A DNA stretch of 11,821 nt, taken from NCBI GenBank assembly GCA_934569045.1, contig CAKTJX010000045.1:1-11821 (forward strand), given 5' to 3'. The stretch comes from an uncultured Oscillospiraceae bacterium. GTDB taxonomy: Bacteria; Bacillota; Clostridia; Oscillospirales; Oscillospiraceae. Below, piece after piece: positions 1-7,800 of this stretch (its first letter is position 1; each line of letters begins with the position of its first letter). Made by a program: the position numbers and the translations under genes. A model generated the notes under the pieces. That model was not told where the DNA came from and ran no database searches. It saw only the letters and a list, made by a program, of their open reading frames with translations.

Positions 1-6
1 CCCATC

Positions 7-15
7 TGCTATAAT
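7..15 (+). promoter_or_regulatory. Extended -10 promoter element for the tRNA-Gly gene
   Basis: The sequence TGCTATAAT is a consensus TATAAT hexamer (10-15) preceded by the TG of an extended -10 element. It lies 9 bases before the first base of the tRNA, so transcription would begin at or a few bases before the mature 5' end. The -35 region would fall outside the window. The perfect hexamer and its distance to the tRNA make this a confident call. Confidence 0.8.
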
Positions 16-24
16 AGCGGCAAT

Positions 25-98
25 GCAGGGTTAGTTCATCGGTAGAATGGTCGCTTCCCAAGCCACAGAGGCGGGTTCGATTCCCGTACCCTGCTCCA
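25..98 (+). tRNA. tRNA-Gly, anticodon CCC
   Basis: A complete class I cloverleaf can be drawn. The acceptor stem 25-31 pairs fully with 88-94, T95 is the discriminator and CCA (96-98) is encoded. The D stem is 34-37/45-48 with a G-T wobble at its end and GG at 41-42. The anticodon loop is 55-61 with T56 before the anticodon CCC (57-59) and A60 after it. A four-base variable loop and the T stem 71-75/83-87 with loop TTCGATT complete it. The anticodon matches glycine, and the sequence resembles bacterial tRNA-Gly(CCC), which reads GGG codons. One oddity is a C52/C64 mismatch in the middle of the anticodon stem. The gene has its own promoter and an intrinsic terminator directly downstream. Confidence 0.93.
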
Positions 99-137
99 AA
101 AAATAAAGGCACCCACAAGGGGTGCCTTTATTTTTTT
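99..137. terminator. Bidirectional intrinsic terminator
   Basis: Bases 101-114 pair perfectly with 120-133 around the five-base loop ACAAG (14 bp, with GGCACCC/GGGTGCC at the core). On the plus strand the stem runs into a T run ending at 137, which suits termination of the tRNA-Gly transcript. On the minus strand the complementary run of A98-A103 reads as T after the same stem, so it can also stop transcription coming leftward from the five-gene operon. It starts directly after the tRNA CCA. Confidence 0.9.
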
Positions 138-218
138 GGAGCAGGAGGGAATCGAACCCATTTAACTGCAAGTGTCCGGTGGACACTTGCCAATCGGCGG
201 CTCGACGCCGATTGCTCC
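138..218 (-). other. Cloverleaf-like structured element with a tRNA-Gly-like 3' end
   Basis: Read on the minus strand, the element opens with GGAGCA (218-213), which pairs with its last six bases TGCTCC (143-138). Inside are a 9-bp stem (214-206 with 199-191, loop TCGAGC), a 10-bp stem (190-181 with 177-168, loop ACC) and GGG-TTCGATT-CCC (159-147). The last is identical over 13 bases to the T arm of the neighbouring tRNA-Gly. The 3' end continues as CTGCTCCA, like the tRNA. It is not a normal tRNA: there is no recognisable anticodon arm, the two large stems abut directly, and three bases are missing between T arm and acceptor relative to tRNA-Gly. The first base of the 9-bp stem overlaps the closing helix, so the two compete slightly. 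It could be a decayed tRNA, an integration scar or a tRNA-like 3' UTR structure. The pairing is seen directly; any function is inference. Confidence 0.6.
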
Positions 219-221
219 TTA

Positions 222-289
222 CGATTTGCCCCAGGGAGGCAAATCGGCCCTCGATTCCCGTACCCGCGGCCCGGACGGCGAACCCGCCG
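222..289 (-). other. Two further hairpins linking the cloverleaf to the hairpin array
   Basis: This non-coding stretch holds a perfect 9-bp hairpin, CGATTTGCC (222-230) with GGCAAATCG (238-246) around a seven-base loop. It also holds a 5-bp hairpin CGGCG (276-280) with CGCCG (285-289) around AACC. Between them is a partial direct copy of the tRNA-Gly T arm and acceptor (251-265). I see no coding potential that is not explained by GC-rich open frames. The orientation is chosen because the adjoining array abuts the end of a minus-strand operon; the stems pair on either strand. Confidence 0.5.
251..265 (+). repeat. 15-base direct copy of part of the tRNA-Gly T arm and acceptor
   Basis: TCGATTCCCGTACCC here is identical to 77-91 inside the tRNA-Gly. 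An inverted copy of the T arm lies at 147-159, so three copies of this tRNA segment occur within 200 bases. Bases 251-259 are also complementary to 147-155, giving a possible 9-bp long-range helix. That helix would be incompatible with the 138-143/213-218 helix of the cloverleaf unless a pseudoknot forms. The identity is seen directly; whether it arose by integration or duplication cannot be told. Confidence 0.7.
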
Positions 290-301
290 ATATTTTATTC
301 A

Positions 302-443
302 TCCCGAAGGGACACCACATCCACCCGGGACGGGTGATTTCATCCGGTCAAAACCGGATTTCACCTGTCAAAAGACAGATTTCACCCAGCCAACGGCTGG
401 ATTTCACTGGGGCTGCCGTACTCCGCGGCAGCCCCCATTTTCA
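302..443 (-). repeat. Tandem array of short hairpins separated by invariant GATTTCA
   Basis: GATTTCA occurs at 336-342, 357-363, 378-384 and 400-406, with periods of 21, 21 and 22 bases. A variant ATTTTCA at 437-443 overlaps the stop codon of the adjacent gene. Between the motifs the sequence changes completely but always folds. The stems are CACCCG/CGGGTG (322-327/331-336), ATCCGGT/ACCGGAT (342-348/353-359), CTGTC/GACAG (365-369/374-378), CCAGCC/GGCTGG (386-391/395-400) and GGGGCTGCCG/CGGCAGCCCC (409-418/426-435). A degenerate member TCCC/GGGA (302-305/309-312) follows. On the minus strand the spacer reads TGAAATC and the array is the start of the operon's 3' untranslated region. None of the hairpins has a T run, so they are not ordinary terminators. 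Conserved spacer with variable but self-complementary units argues for selection on structure. I do not recognise the family. Confidence 0.8.
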
Positions 444-2744
444 CACCAGATCCACCCACCGATACCGGCTCAAAAAGCGATACCGCAGCCCCTTCTGGGG
501 GCGGCCGACGGAGAGCTTGCGAAGAAACGCAGCAATGGTGCGCTCCTCGTAAATTTCCGGCGGGATTTCTCCATAGACGGCCTTTTCCAGCAGCGCGCAG
601 ACCCGCTTGTATTCCCCCTGCTTCACCTGGGGGAATATCCGGGGCAGCAGCGCGTCCAGCTCCTCGGAGTTCCAGCCCAGCCCTGCCTGGATTCCCCAGC
701 CGGAAAGCACATGGAACAGAATCTTTTCCGTCAACTTCGCCCGATGCAGGGCATCGCCGCGCCGATAGCGGCGGCGCAGGATGGCGAGGGCTCCCAGCCG
801 AACCAGCTCCGCCGTCAGCAGCATCAGCAGCAGGATTCCCGCCGCCGTTCCAACGGCCGGAAGCAGCCAGCGCAGATTCCAGCTCTGTCTCTGGGGCTGC
901 CGGGAGGCATTGTCTCCGGTGCCGTCACCGGGAAGCTCTCCGGCCTTGTCCTCATTCTGGGTCAGCGCCGCCGTCTTGCTCACATCCTCCGGCAGGCTCA
1001 CCAGCTGCTGCAAAGCCACCAGATCATAGTAATAGCCCGGGGTTACGTCCACCGCAACCCAGCCCATGCCGTCAAAGTAGACCTCCACCCAGGCGTGGGC
1101 CGCGCTGCCAGTCAGGTCCACCGCGTCCCCTCTGGCGCTGGAAAGACGGTTGGCGGTACAGTAATACCCCTCCGCGTACCGGGCGGGGATGTCGAAGCTC
1201 CGCAGGGCCTCTACCGCAGTGGAGGCAAAGAGCATGGCGTTACCCTTCCGGCTCCGGGTCAGGAAGTATTCGATGGGGTCCGCATCCTCCGGACAGTCCC
1301 ATTCGTCCACCCGGACACAGCGCTGCCGCAGAATGTCCCGGATATGGGTCAGCACAGTAAACACGCTGTCCCCCTCCGGCTCCTCCTGCCGGAACACAAA
1401 GTCAATCAACCCGGAAAGATTTTCGTCCACCTGGGTATAGTTCTGGTACACGAATTCCCGGTACACCGCCTCAGCCTGGGCGTATTGCTGCTGCTCCGGG
1501 GTCACGGGATCGGCCACCCACCCCTCCAGCATGGACAGCTCCCCCGGACGGGTGTCGGAAAACTCTGTATAGCGCTCCTTTTTCTGCCCCAGCAGGCCCT
1601 TGGCCCGCAGGTCCTGGTCCTTCTGGAATCCCGGCTGCCGTCCGCTGACCCGGTCCAGGGAGGAAGGGGCGTAGAACCAGTATCGGGAGCCATGCTCCAC
1701 CCGAATCTCCACTTCATTTTCCGAAAACTTGCTGTCGCTCAGGTGATAGTATTGGGCGAGCTGGGTCTGGGGCTGGAAATTCTGGTTTTTCAGCCAGGTC
1801 AGCATGCCGGTGTTCTCCCCGCCATAGGCGGATTCCGGCAGCGCTTCCCAGCGGCCGCTATCGTAGGCGCTGCCTGTAAAGGCCTTCAGATAGAGATTCT
1901 TCTCCTGGGCAGACCGCAGAGACAGTGCCGTTTCCCGGCTCTCCTGAAGCATATCCGCCCGATACAGGTCCCCCAGGGGCAGCTGTTCCTGCCCATAGCG
2001 CAGATCCCGGATCTGCTGCTGAGTGCTTTCCCGGAATTGTGTCACGCCTGCCAGTGGTGTTCCCGGCAGCAGGCAGGCCAGCAGTAGGCAGGCGGCCGCC
2101 CCCGCCCACAGGAAGGCTGCCCGGTCACTGATATCCCCCTGCCGGTTGGACAGGAAGCAGCCCAGCAAGCCCAGCAGCAGCAGCGCCGGAGCCAGAGCGA
2201 ACTCCGGGGCCCCAAGCAGCGACAGCAGCAGCAAGCTCAGGGCATAGACCGCCCCCAGCCACAGCCGTTTCCGCCCCAGCAGCGCCGCGCACCACTGGCC
2301 CGTCAGCACCAGCAGCACCGCGGCAAACGCCGTCTCCGCCCCGGGGAAAGCCGTCACATCCAGGGCCCGGATCAGCGTCCTGTGGGTCTCGTTCCACCGC
2401 AGCAGGAAGCTGTTCAGCCAGGAGGCCGCCCCCGCAGCCGGATTGCCCAGAAAGCACACCGGCACCAGCGCGAGCCAGGGCAGCACCCGCAGCCAGGCGG
2501 CACCCTTTTGGGGCCGGAGGCAGCGCAGCACCGCGCAGGCCGCCAGCAGCACTCCCAGCAGCACAAGCGGCAGCTTCATCAGCCGGACCTCCTGCCAGGG
2601 AGCCCGCCAGGCCAGCACACCGCCGGTCAGCAGCGCCGCGTACAGGCACATCCGCCAGAGAATGCCGTATGTTTTGGGGGGCTGCTTCTCCGGCAGCAGA
2701 AGCTGCGGCCTGGAACGCCCGGTTCTTTTTTCTCTTTTTCTCAC
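441..2744 (-). CDS. Multi-pass membrane transglutaminase-like (TgpA-type) protein, catalytic Cys replaced
   Basis: This 767-residue protein starts at a GTG with GGGGAG six bases upstream. About seven hydrophobic helices fill residues 26-227, a large domain follows, then one helix at about 625-648 and a basic, probably cytoplasmic tail resembling DUF4129. This layout places the central domain outside the membrane, as in TgpA-type transglutaminase proteins. The domain core is seen at residues 498-570: a GNAMLFAS...FDIPARYAEGYY segment, His550 in AHAWVEVYFDGMGW and Asp566 in VAVDVTP. In active family members the position of Ala503 is the nucleophilic cysteine. Its codon at 1236-1238 is GCC, so cross-linking or protease chemistry by the usual triad is unlikely. 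It is the last gene of the operon, 24 bases after the DUF58 gene, as expected for MoxR-DUF58-transglutaminase trios. The family call is firm; the role is unknown. Confidence 0.9.
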   Translation of the reverse strand: MRKREKRTGRSRPQLLLPEKQPPKTYGILWRMCLYAALLTGGVLAWRAPWQEVRLMKLPLVLLGVLLAACAVLRCLRPQKGAAWLRVLPWLALVPVCFLGNPAAGAASWLNSFLLRWNETHRTLIRALDVTAFPGAETAFAAVLLVLTGQWCAALLGRKRLWLGAVYALSLLLLSLLGAPEFALAPALLLLGLLGCFLSNRQGDISDRAAFLWAGAAACLLLACLLPGTPLAGVTQFRESTQQQIRDLRYGQEQLPLGDLYRADMLQESRETALSLRSAQEKNLYLKAFTGSAYDSGRWEALPESAYGGENTGMLTWLKNQNFQPQTQLAQYYHLSDSKFSENEVEIRVEHGSRYWFYAPSSLDRVSGRQPGFQKDQDLRAKGLLGQKKERYTEFSDTRPGELSMLEGWVADPVTPEQQQYAQAEAVYREFVYQNYTQVDENLSGLIDFVFRQEEPEGDSVFTVLTHIRDILRQRCVRVDEWDCPEDADPIEYFLTRSRKGNAMLFASTAVEALRSFDIPARYAEGYYCTANRLSSARGDAVDLTGSAAHAWVEVYFDGMGWVAVDVTPGYYYDLVALQQLVSLPEDVSKTAALTQNEDKAGELPGDGTGDNASRQPQRQSWNLRWLLPAVGTAAGILLLMLLTAELVRLGALAILRRRYRRGDALHRAKLTEKILFHVLSGWGIQAGLGWNSEELDALLPRIFPQVKQGEYKRVCALLEKAVYGEIPPEIYEERTIAAFLRKLSVGRPQKGLRYRFLSRYRWVDLV

Positions 2745-2768
2745 AATCTACTCCCCATATCCCAGGCT

Positions 2769-3944
2769 CTAGCACTGAATTCGATAGGTGACGTTCTGCT
2801 CCGGCGTGTCCGGCAGCTCTGTCACCCGGACGGAGCCCAGCTCCGCCGTTTCGCCGCTGCCCCCGGCCGCCGCGGAGAGTACCGTAACCGACAGGCAGAT
2901 TCCCGTCAGCTGCTGCTCCGCCGTCAGTTTTCCGGTGTTCAGCAGCAGCATTCTGGAAAAGCTGCTGTCCAGATGTTCAGACTGGAACAGCCGCAGCGCG
3001 TCGCCGTTTTTCTGGGGCAGGGGGGTTCCCATCCACACCGCCATGGCATTGGCATAGTCCTTCTGTCCGCCAATCTCCAGCAGCTGGATACCCTCCGCGC
3101 CCTGCAGGGCCAGACAGCACCGAATGCCGCTGTCCGCCAGCTGCCCCAGGGCGGCGCAGCCATAGGCCAGGGCGGCATTTCTCTGCCGGGCCGGTGTCGG
3201 CCCTTCCGCGCCCTGAATGCCAAAATCCGCCAGCACCACCAGATCGTAGAGCACCGGACTTCCGGGGAGCCGGACAATGAGATCATCCGCCTTCCCGGAA
3301 AGCTTCCAGTGGATCAGGCGCACATCGTCCCCGGGGCGGTACTCCCGGATGTCAAAGGTCTCGCTGGCATCCGAGCCCATGCGGTTCTGCATGGGGCCGT
3401 CCGCCCAGGGGGAACCGGTGCTTTTCTGATCCAGCAGGACCTCCAGTGAGACGCTTCTGGGATACACCGTCATCCGAACCGGGTCAAACCCGGCGATATT
3501 GCGGTGAAACAGCTCCAAATGGTCCTGAATCCAGGCCCTCCCGCAGCGGATAATCAGCTCTCCGCAGTCTTCGCTTTCCAAATCCATGGAATAGGCCGTG
3601 CCGCTGCCCCAGAGCCGCAGGCAGATCTGCCGGACACTGTCCTCCCCGGTCAGGGCATTGTGGAGCTGAAGCTCCACAAAAACGCAGCGGGTCGCCGGCA
3701 GCAGGCCGTCCCGGTCAATCCGGAACCGCAGCTCCACCCGTCTGCCCACCTGGGCAGCCTCCGGGCATTCGCAGCGAACCGACAGTCTTTTGGCATCCAC
3801 CGTCAGCGCAATCCCCATCAGGGCCCACAGCGCCGCCAGCAGCGCCGCCGCGGCCAGAAGAATGGGGCTCGCCGCAAAATACAGCAGCACCAGCAGGGCC
3901 AGCAGCGTCAGGCCGTAAACCAGTCGGCTCTCCCGCTGGGTCAT
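2769..3944 (-). CDS. DUF58 domain membrane protein
   Basis: This 391-residue protein starts with two closely spaced hydrophobic helices (about residues 9-30 and 31-48), followed by a beta-rich region. The DUF58 signature is at 197-225, FDIREYRPGDDVRLIHWKLS and the LIVR that follows. After it comes a C-terminal domain with the fold pattern of a von Willebrand A-like domain (LYDLVVLADFG at 232-242). DUF58 proteins are usual partners of MoxR ATPases; a chaperone-like or metal-loading role has been proposed for some such pairs, but the biochemistry is poorly defined. The ATG overlaps the MoxR gene stop by four bases (ATGA), which implies translational coupling, and the transglutaminase-like gene follows after 24 bases. 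Length and motif are typical and nothing appears broken. Confidence 0.92.
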   Translation of the reverse strand: MTQRESRLVYGLTLLALLVLLYFAASPILLAAAALLAALWALMGIALTVDAKRLSVRCECPEAAQVGRRVELRFRIDRDGLLPATRCVFVELQLHNALTGEDSVRQICLRLWGSGTAYSMDLESEDCGELIIRCGRAWIQDHLELFHRNIAGFDPVRMTVYPRSVSLEVLLDQKSTGSPWADGPMQNRMGSDASETFDIREYRPGDDVRLIHWKLSGKADDLIVRLPGSPVLYDLVVLADFGIQGAEGPTPARQRNAALAYGCAALGQLADSGIRCCLALQGAEGIQLLEIGGQKDYANAMAVWMGTPLPQKNGDALRLFQSEHLDSSFSRMLLLNTGKLTAEQQLTGICLSVTVLSAAAGGSGETAELGSVRVTELPDTPEQNVTYRIQC

Positions 3945-4882
3945 AGGGTGCTCCCGGTCTGGGGCCTCACGTCCGCCAGAATTTCCGCCAGCACATCCCG
4001 CACGGTCACGTTATCCACCCGTGCCTGGGCCCGCAGGGTGATCCGGTGGGCGCACACATCGACAAAGACCCGCTGCACATCCTCCGGAATCACATAGTTC
4101 CGCTCCCGCAGCACGGCGTTGGCCTGGGCCATGCTCACCAGGGCGGAAATGCCTCTGGGAGAAACGCCCATCTCCACCAGCGGGTGGGTGCGGGTCTTTT
4201 CGCACAGGTTCACCGCGTAGCGCAGCACCGCGTCCGAAAGCCGCAGGGAGCCCAGATAGTTGCGGACCTCCAGAATATTCTGGGCGGTGGTGACACTCTT
4301 GATATCCTCCAGCGGGGTTCCCTGGCGCTGGGTGCGGATAATCTTCATCTGATCCTCCGTGCTGGGGTAGCCGATAGACAGGCACACCATAAACCGGTCC
4401 AGCTCGGATTCCGGCAGCATCTGGGTGCCCGCCGCGCCCAGGGGGTTCTGGGTGGCAATGCAGACAAAGGGGCTGGGCAGTACATGGGTCTGGCCATCCA
4501 CCGTCACCGTTCCCTCCGCCATGGTTTCCAGCAGAGCGGACTGGGTTTTGGGAGAGGTTCGGTTGATCTCGTCCGCCAGCAGCAGATTGCAGTTCACCGC
4601 GCCCTCCCGGTACTCAAATTTTCCTGTATCCCGGTTGTACATGGAAAAACCGGTGATATCCGAGGGCAGGGTGTCCGGCGTGAACTGGACACGCTTGGAG
4701 CTTAAGCCTAAAGCCCGGGAAAAGGCCAGCGCCAAGGTGGTTTTGCCCACACCGGGGCAGTCCTCCAGCAGCACATGGCCCCCGGCGTAAATGGTCATGA
4801 GCACCTTTTCCACAATGTCCTGCTTGCCCACAAAGGCCTTGCTGACCTCTTCGATGATCTGCTTGGATTGTTCCAGAATCAT
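3941..4882 (-). CDS. MoxR family AAA+ ATPase
   Basis: This 313-residue protein is a typical full-length MoxR ATPase. Walker A is EDCPGVGKTT (residues 40-49, Lys47) and Walker B is LLADEINR (101-108, Asp104/Glu105). Sensor 1 is ATQNP (143-147), ELDRF (160-164) carries the probable arginine finger Arg163, and SPRG (241-244) carries the sensor 2 arginine. No membrane segment or signal is present, so it acts in the cytoplasm. MoxR proteins form ATP-driven rings thought to remodel or assist folding of partner complexes, commonly the DUF58 and vWA proteins encoded beside them. The start ATG has AAGGAAG seven bases upstream, 17 bases after the stop of the leucine-rich protein gene, and its stop overlaps the DUF58 start. 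All catalytic residues look intact. Confidence 0.95.
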   Translation of the reverse strand: MILEQSKQIIEEVSKAFVGKQDIVEKVLMTIYAGGHVLLEDCPGVGKTTLALAFSRALGLSSKRVQFTPDTLPSDITGFSMYNRDTGKFEYREGAVNCNLLLADEINRTSPKTQSALLETMAEGTVTVDGQTHVLPSPFVCIATQNPLGAAGTQMLPESELDRFMVCLSIGYPSTEDQMKIIRTQRQGTPLEDIKSVTTAQNILEVRNYLGSLRLSDAVLRYAVNLCEKTRTHPLVEMGVSPRGISALVSMAQANAVLRERNYVIPEDVQRVFVDVCAHRITLRAQARVDNVTVRDVLAEILADVRPQTGSTL

Positions 4883-4899
4883 GTATTGTCTTCCTTTCC

Positions 4900-7800
4900 T
4901 TACCCTTCCGGGTTTTCCCCGGTGCCGGAGGCTTGCCGCTCCGGCTTGGGGTAGGTAATGATTTCATTCAGCAGCCGTTCCGCCTGCGCAATCCGCGCGT
5001 CCGCGTCCAGTGCTGCCTGGGCCGCAAGGGCGGCCTGTTCCTCCTGGGTCAGCGTTGTCTGCCCTGTCTGGGCGGCAGCGCGCGCATACAGCTGATCAAT
5101 CAGGGTCTGTCTGCTTTCCGCCCCCGCAAAGGCCGGGGCCCAGCGCTCCACAAAGCGCTGCTTGGTCTGCTCGTCCGTAACCCGGACGGTCACCTTGGCA
5201 TTTTCCTTGGTCAGGCCGAAGGAGAAGGGCTCCTGGTTCAGCAGCACCAGCGTAGGGGGTGTCTTGTCCTTCGTCCAGGCGGTAAAGTCCAGCGTCAGGT
5301 GTTCCGCTCCGCAGGTAAAGACCTTGCTTGTGATGGCATCCACCGTGTCGGGGAGCACCAGCTCGGTGAGAAGATCGCAGTCCTGGAAGCTGTCCGCGTT
5401 GATTTCCAGCAGCTTTTCGCCTTTTTCCAGGCCCATGGTCTCCGCGTCCAGAGTGATGCGCTCCACATAGGTGGGGGCCCGATTCAGCCGGATGCCCTTG
5501 CCGCCCCGGATGGAAGCGTAGGCAAAGTGGGTCAGCGGGTCCTCCGCCTGGGGCAGGCCCTGCATAGCCCGCAGCTGATTCTCCTGCTCCAGCAGCGCCG
5601 AATCCGTAGTCTGCCGCACCCGGACGTCGTTCCAGCTCTGGTGCGCCGCCTGGGTGGCCGCCAGCGCGGCCTCGTAATTTTCAAAGCCGGCCAGATTGGC
5701 CTTCCACTGATGGAGGTAATCCTCCTCGGCATCCTTTGGAACCGTCAGGCTCAGCTTGTCCCCCTCCAAACCAAAGGAGAAGCGCCCGTCCGTGCCCGCA
5801 AGCAGGCTCGGCGGTGTCTGTCCGGCAAAAATCAGATTCAGGTGCTCCCCACCGGTTGGGAAGGCCCCGCTCTCAATGACCGTGAGCCCATCCGGAATGG
5901 TCACCGTCCCCAATCCTGCCGCCCCGGTAAAGGCACCGGAGGCAATGCGGGAAAGATGCTCCCCCTCCGGCAGCCCCAGGGTCTCGGCATCCAGGGTCAG
6001 CGTCTCCGCGTCCGCGGGGACGGCGGTCAATACCCATTCCCTGTCCCGGCATTCCAGGCCGAAGCCCTCCGCGCCGATCTGTTCCTGGATATCCCCTGCC
6101 CAGCCCATCATGGCCAGCAGCTCGTCCTCTGTATACGCCCCGCCCAGATTTTCCAGCCAGGCGTTCAGATAGGTCTCCTTGCACCCTTCGGGCACCTGCA
6201 CCAGCACCTGGCCGCCGTCATCCCGGAAGGCAAAGCTGCCGTCCGCCGCGGGAACCAGCGTTGGCGGTGTAGCGTCCTCAAAAATCACTGTCAGGAGCGC
6301 GCTGCCCGTACGGAACGCGTCCGTCTCAATCCCGGTCAGCCGCTGTTCGCTGCCGAACCCAATCAGCCGATAGGGAATGGTCACGGTGTTCAGGTTCGGG
6401 CAGTTCTGGAACACGCCGCTGCCCAGATAATCCACATACCCGGTGACGCCCAGGCCGATATTTTCACCCAGCAGATTCAGCTCCGTCCGGTCTTCCGGTA
6501 CACCCAGCAGCGTCACCGTGCCCGCGTCATCCACGTACCAGCTGAAACCCTCCGCGGGATTCGGCTCGTCCGCCGGGTCCAGCCCCGCAATGACGCTGCG
6601 GATGGTTCTGCGCACATCCCAGCTCCACTGCTCCACAGCCGTACCGGTCAGATCCGGATCGAGAATGTCAAAGAAGAGCTCGCCCCACAGATCATCCCGG
6701 TCTTTGTAACCGGCATAGGTATAAGTCCAGGCATCCACATATTTTTCTTCGCAGCCCTCCGGCACATAGAGGAAATCCGCCTCGTCCGGGTTATCCCGCA
6801 GGCAGAACCAGACTTTTGGGCTGAACCAGCCCAGCTGCGGGGGCACCTCATTGTTCAGCTTCACCTCTGCCAGGCTGTAGCAGCCAAAGAACAATCCGGC
6901 TGGCAGCTGCGCGCTGTAAATGCCGTAGGGGTCCAGCCGCAGTTCTACGGACTCCAGACTGTAGCAGTTGGTGAACGCGTAGAATTCCACATTGACGCTG
7001 TCGGCATAGAAGGACCGGAGGCCATAGCAGTCCGCAAAGGCGCTGTTGCCAACAAACACCGTAGCCCCTGTGCGCAGGGCTACATCTCCCGTCAGAGCGG
7101 AAGCATTGAAGGCATTGCTGCCAATGATCCGCAGCTGCGTCAGGTCCTCCCAATTGATCGTAAATTCCGTGGCCACATTCTGGAATGCCTTCAGGGCAAT
7201 CTCAATGGTATCCGCCGGCAGCTTCACCGCGCCGGATACCACAGCACCGGAACGCAGCAGCCGCGTGGGTTTCCCTGCTTCATCCATAGCGTAGAGCATA
7301 CGGGCATCGCCGCAGTCATAAAAGGCATAGCAGGACGCGCCGGGGCTGGACGCCCAGGGATTGGTCGAAAAATCCGTAGTAACCGGGTAGCCCGTGCCGC
7401 CATCCGGATAGAAGCCCGCATAGCCCAGCCCGTCTCCCAAGGAGTCCGCCACAGAGCCCTTGACCGCGTTGGAGCCAAGAAACCGCAGGGCATAGCAGCC
7501 GGTAAAGGCATTCTCCTGCAGGGTAATCTCCTGCCGGTTTTGGATGACAACGCCCTCCAGGGAAGCGCAGTCGGCAAAAGCTCTGCGCTCCACCAGCTTC
7601 ACGCACTCCGGCAGCGTAACCCACCGCAGAGACGCGCAGCCCTCAAAGGCGGCATTGCCGATTTCCGTAACCGAAACACCCTTTATCTCCGAAAAGCTTA
7701 CAAGGTCTTTCGGCGCGGACACCAGCCGGTACTGGCCATCCTGCAGCTCCGCGCACACAAAGCCATCCGCCGTTGTTTTCAATTTCGCAACGGAAATATC

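Noticed and set aside
138..218. A second functional tRNA on the minus strand
   Set aside because: The T arm and acceptor end look like a tRNA, but there is no anticodon arm or D arm, and three bases are missing between T stem and acceptor relative to tRNA-Gly.
409..435. Terminator for the operon at the 10-bp GGGGCTGCCG hairpin just after the last stop codon
   Set aside because: The stem is strong but no T run follows on the minus strand; AGTGAAATC comes next. It is treated as a member of the hairpin array, although it may slow polymerase or block exonucleases.
302..443. CRISPR array
   Set aside because: The conserved unit is only seven bases, the period is 21-22 bases and the variable segments are themselves hairpins. 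No cas gene is present.
122..552. Small plus-strand open frames across the hairpin region
   Set aside because: They cross perfect inverted repeats and a terminator, carry no ribosome binding site, and the products are compositional noise.
711..3449. Plus-strand open frames of 458 and 355 codons opposite the transglutaminase-like and DUF58 genes
   Set aside because: Their products are rich in Gln, Arg and His without known motifs, typical of antisense frames of GC-rich genes. The minus-strand proteins have family signatures.
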